A stretch of 14,525 bases of DNA from positions 1 through 14,525 of the forward strand of contig NW_014012478.1 of the NCBI RefSeq assembly GCF_000611645.1, read 5' to 3'. The stretch's first letter is position 1, and each line of letters starts with the position of its first letter. Source of the stretch: Monoraphidium neglectum. Its lineage: Eukaryota > Chlorophyta > Chlorophyceae > Sphaeropleales > Selenastraceae. Positions 13,699-14,525 of this stretch are shown here, piece by piece. The translations under genes and the position numbers were made by a program. The notes below the pieces were generated by a model. It was given only the letters and a program-made list of their open reading frames with translations. It ran no database searches and was not told the DNA's origin.

Positions 13699-14303
13699 AT
13701 GGCAGACGACAAGGTCGACGACGTCATCGAAGAGGACGAGCACTGCGTGATCGTGCAGGCGAGCGCGCACCGGACGCTCGGACGCTGTGCGCGCGTGTGG
13801 CGGCGGAGTCGCACCGACAGCTTGGTGGTCCGAGCCAGCCGTCTTCGTCTGATCGCCCTAAACCAGCCTTAATTCATGATCACATTGCACCGCAGCTGGC
13901 CAATGACCACGACCACATAAAGGTGGGCGGGAAGCCTGCTTGGGTTTACACCCAGCAGATAGATGCGATTACGGCTGGGCGCCAGACTTATCGCGCTGCC
14001 CCACTGCTCCACCTGGGCTACCCCCCTAGGCTCGAGCCTGGGAGCAGGAAAAACGCTGACAGTAACCGTCAGCAGTGACAGCTTTCGTGCTTGCAGAGCC
14101 GCCCTCGCCCCGCACCAGCGCGCTGCGGCAGCACTGCGCCCAGCGCGCAGTCCCGCCCCGGGGCGGATGGGCCGTACCCGTGCCCCCCGCCCTGCCTTTC
14201 CAAGCCCTCGCCAACCCCTTCTCAACCCCTCAAGGGACTCTTCCGTAAATTCAAGGACCCGGCCCTCAGCGATGACGCCCACCAAAACGTCGTCTGGCAA
14301 ATG
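13699..14303 (+). CDS. Unrecognised gene, first two exons, 3' partial
   Basis: Exon 1 is 13699-13824: an acidic start (MADDKVDDVIEEDEHCVIV) turning basic (RCARVWRRSRTDSL), with very high third-position GC. A TTG|GTGGTC donor and a CTTTCGTGCTTGCAG acceptor bound an AT-richer intron (13825-14096). Exon 2 (14097-14303) is Pro/Ser-rich and ends in a segment that looks folded, FRKFKDPALSDDAHQNVVWQM, before a GTGCGC donor; the rest of the gene lies outside the window. All pieces are in phase. The donor could be three bases later (GTG|GTCCGA), also in phase. A competing frame through 13770-13930 and a minus-strand frame across 13869-14324 look less coding. No domain is recognised, so no function is proposed. 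Confidence 0.42.
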
Positions 14304-14525
14304 GTGCGCCCCCCTCCCCCCCACAAAAGAAAGTCCCCCGCTTTGTCCCCCGCAACCTCGCCTCAGCCTTGAGAGTCACGACTCGACCCCCGCCTGCCTG
14401 CCGCCTCCCTAATTTGGCTCCCCTCCTTCGTCCCTGGGCGCTGCCGCGCTTTTGCTCCTGTTGATATGGCTCCTAGTTTGGCTCCCGCCCTTTGTTCCCC
14501 ACCGCGCCGCGCCCTCACCTCCCCC
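14304..14525 (+). other. Pyrimidine-rich intron or gene-internal non-coding sequence
   Basis: C/T-rich sequence beginning with the GTGCGC donor of the last gene; no coding frame with supporting features. It contains repeated TTTGGCTCCC-like phrases (about 14412 and 14476). No clear acceptor is reached with confidence before the window ends. Confidence 0.4.

Noticed and set aside
13869..14324. Minus-strand gene at the right edge
   Set aside because: Third-position GC is lower than in the plus-strand frame for 14230-14303, and plus-strand exons join in phase; kept only as a refutation test for the last gene.

Overview
The window looks like nuclear DNA from a green alga, probably a core chlorophyte. 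It is GC-rich with strong G/C bias at third codon positions. Genes are broken by GT-AG introns of about 140-400 bases with GTGNGN-type donors. TGTAA, the usual chlorophyte polyadenylation signal, lies downstream of three of the gene ends. CA/GT microsatellites sit in introns, and pure CAG/CTG runs sit in exons and in one intron. I see no sign of bacterial operons, tRNA, rRNA, CRISPR or transposon genes. All exon models were built by hand from reading-frame continuity, splice consensus and phase; none rests on transcripts or database searches.

Layout. (1) 1-2039 (+): the 3' part of a class 3 (alpha/beta-hydrolase) lipase gene, five exons visible, running in from the left edge, followed by about 1 kb of probable 3' UTR ending near TGTAA at 3063. 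(2) 3068-3615: intergenic, then a TATA-like box. (3) 3846-5822 (+): an intronless gene for a probable F-box/leucine-rich-repeat protein with a polyglutamine insert. (4) 5823-6425: a convergent 3'/3' region with small hairpins and a minus-strand TGTAA. (5) 6426-8056 (-): a three-exon gene for an Ala-rich coiled-coil protein of unknown function. (6) 8057-8386: a short divergent promoter region. (7) 8387-13431 (+): a large seven-exon gene (1213 codons plus stop, all junctions in phase) for an unrecognised protein with two long polyQ tracts; its first intron carries a CTG run of the same length as the CAG run in exon 1. (8) 13699-14303 (+): first two exons of another unrecognised gene that runs off the right edge.

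The genes do not form an obvious pathway; this is an ordinary gene-dense algal locus. The most unusual feature is the repeat content. There are three pure CAG tracts of 16, 20 and 33 units in coding exons and one CTG tract of 20 units in an intron of the same pre-mRNA. CA-rich tracts occupy the place where a polypyrimidine tract would be expected in two unrelated genes.
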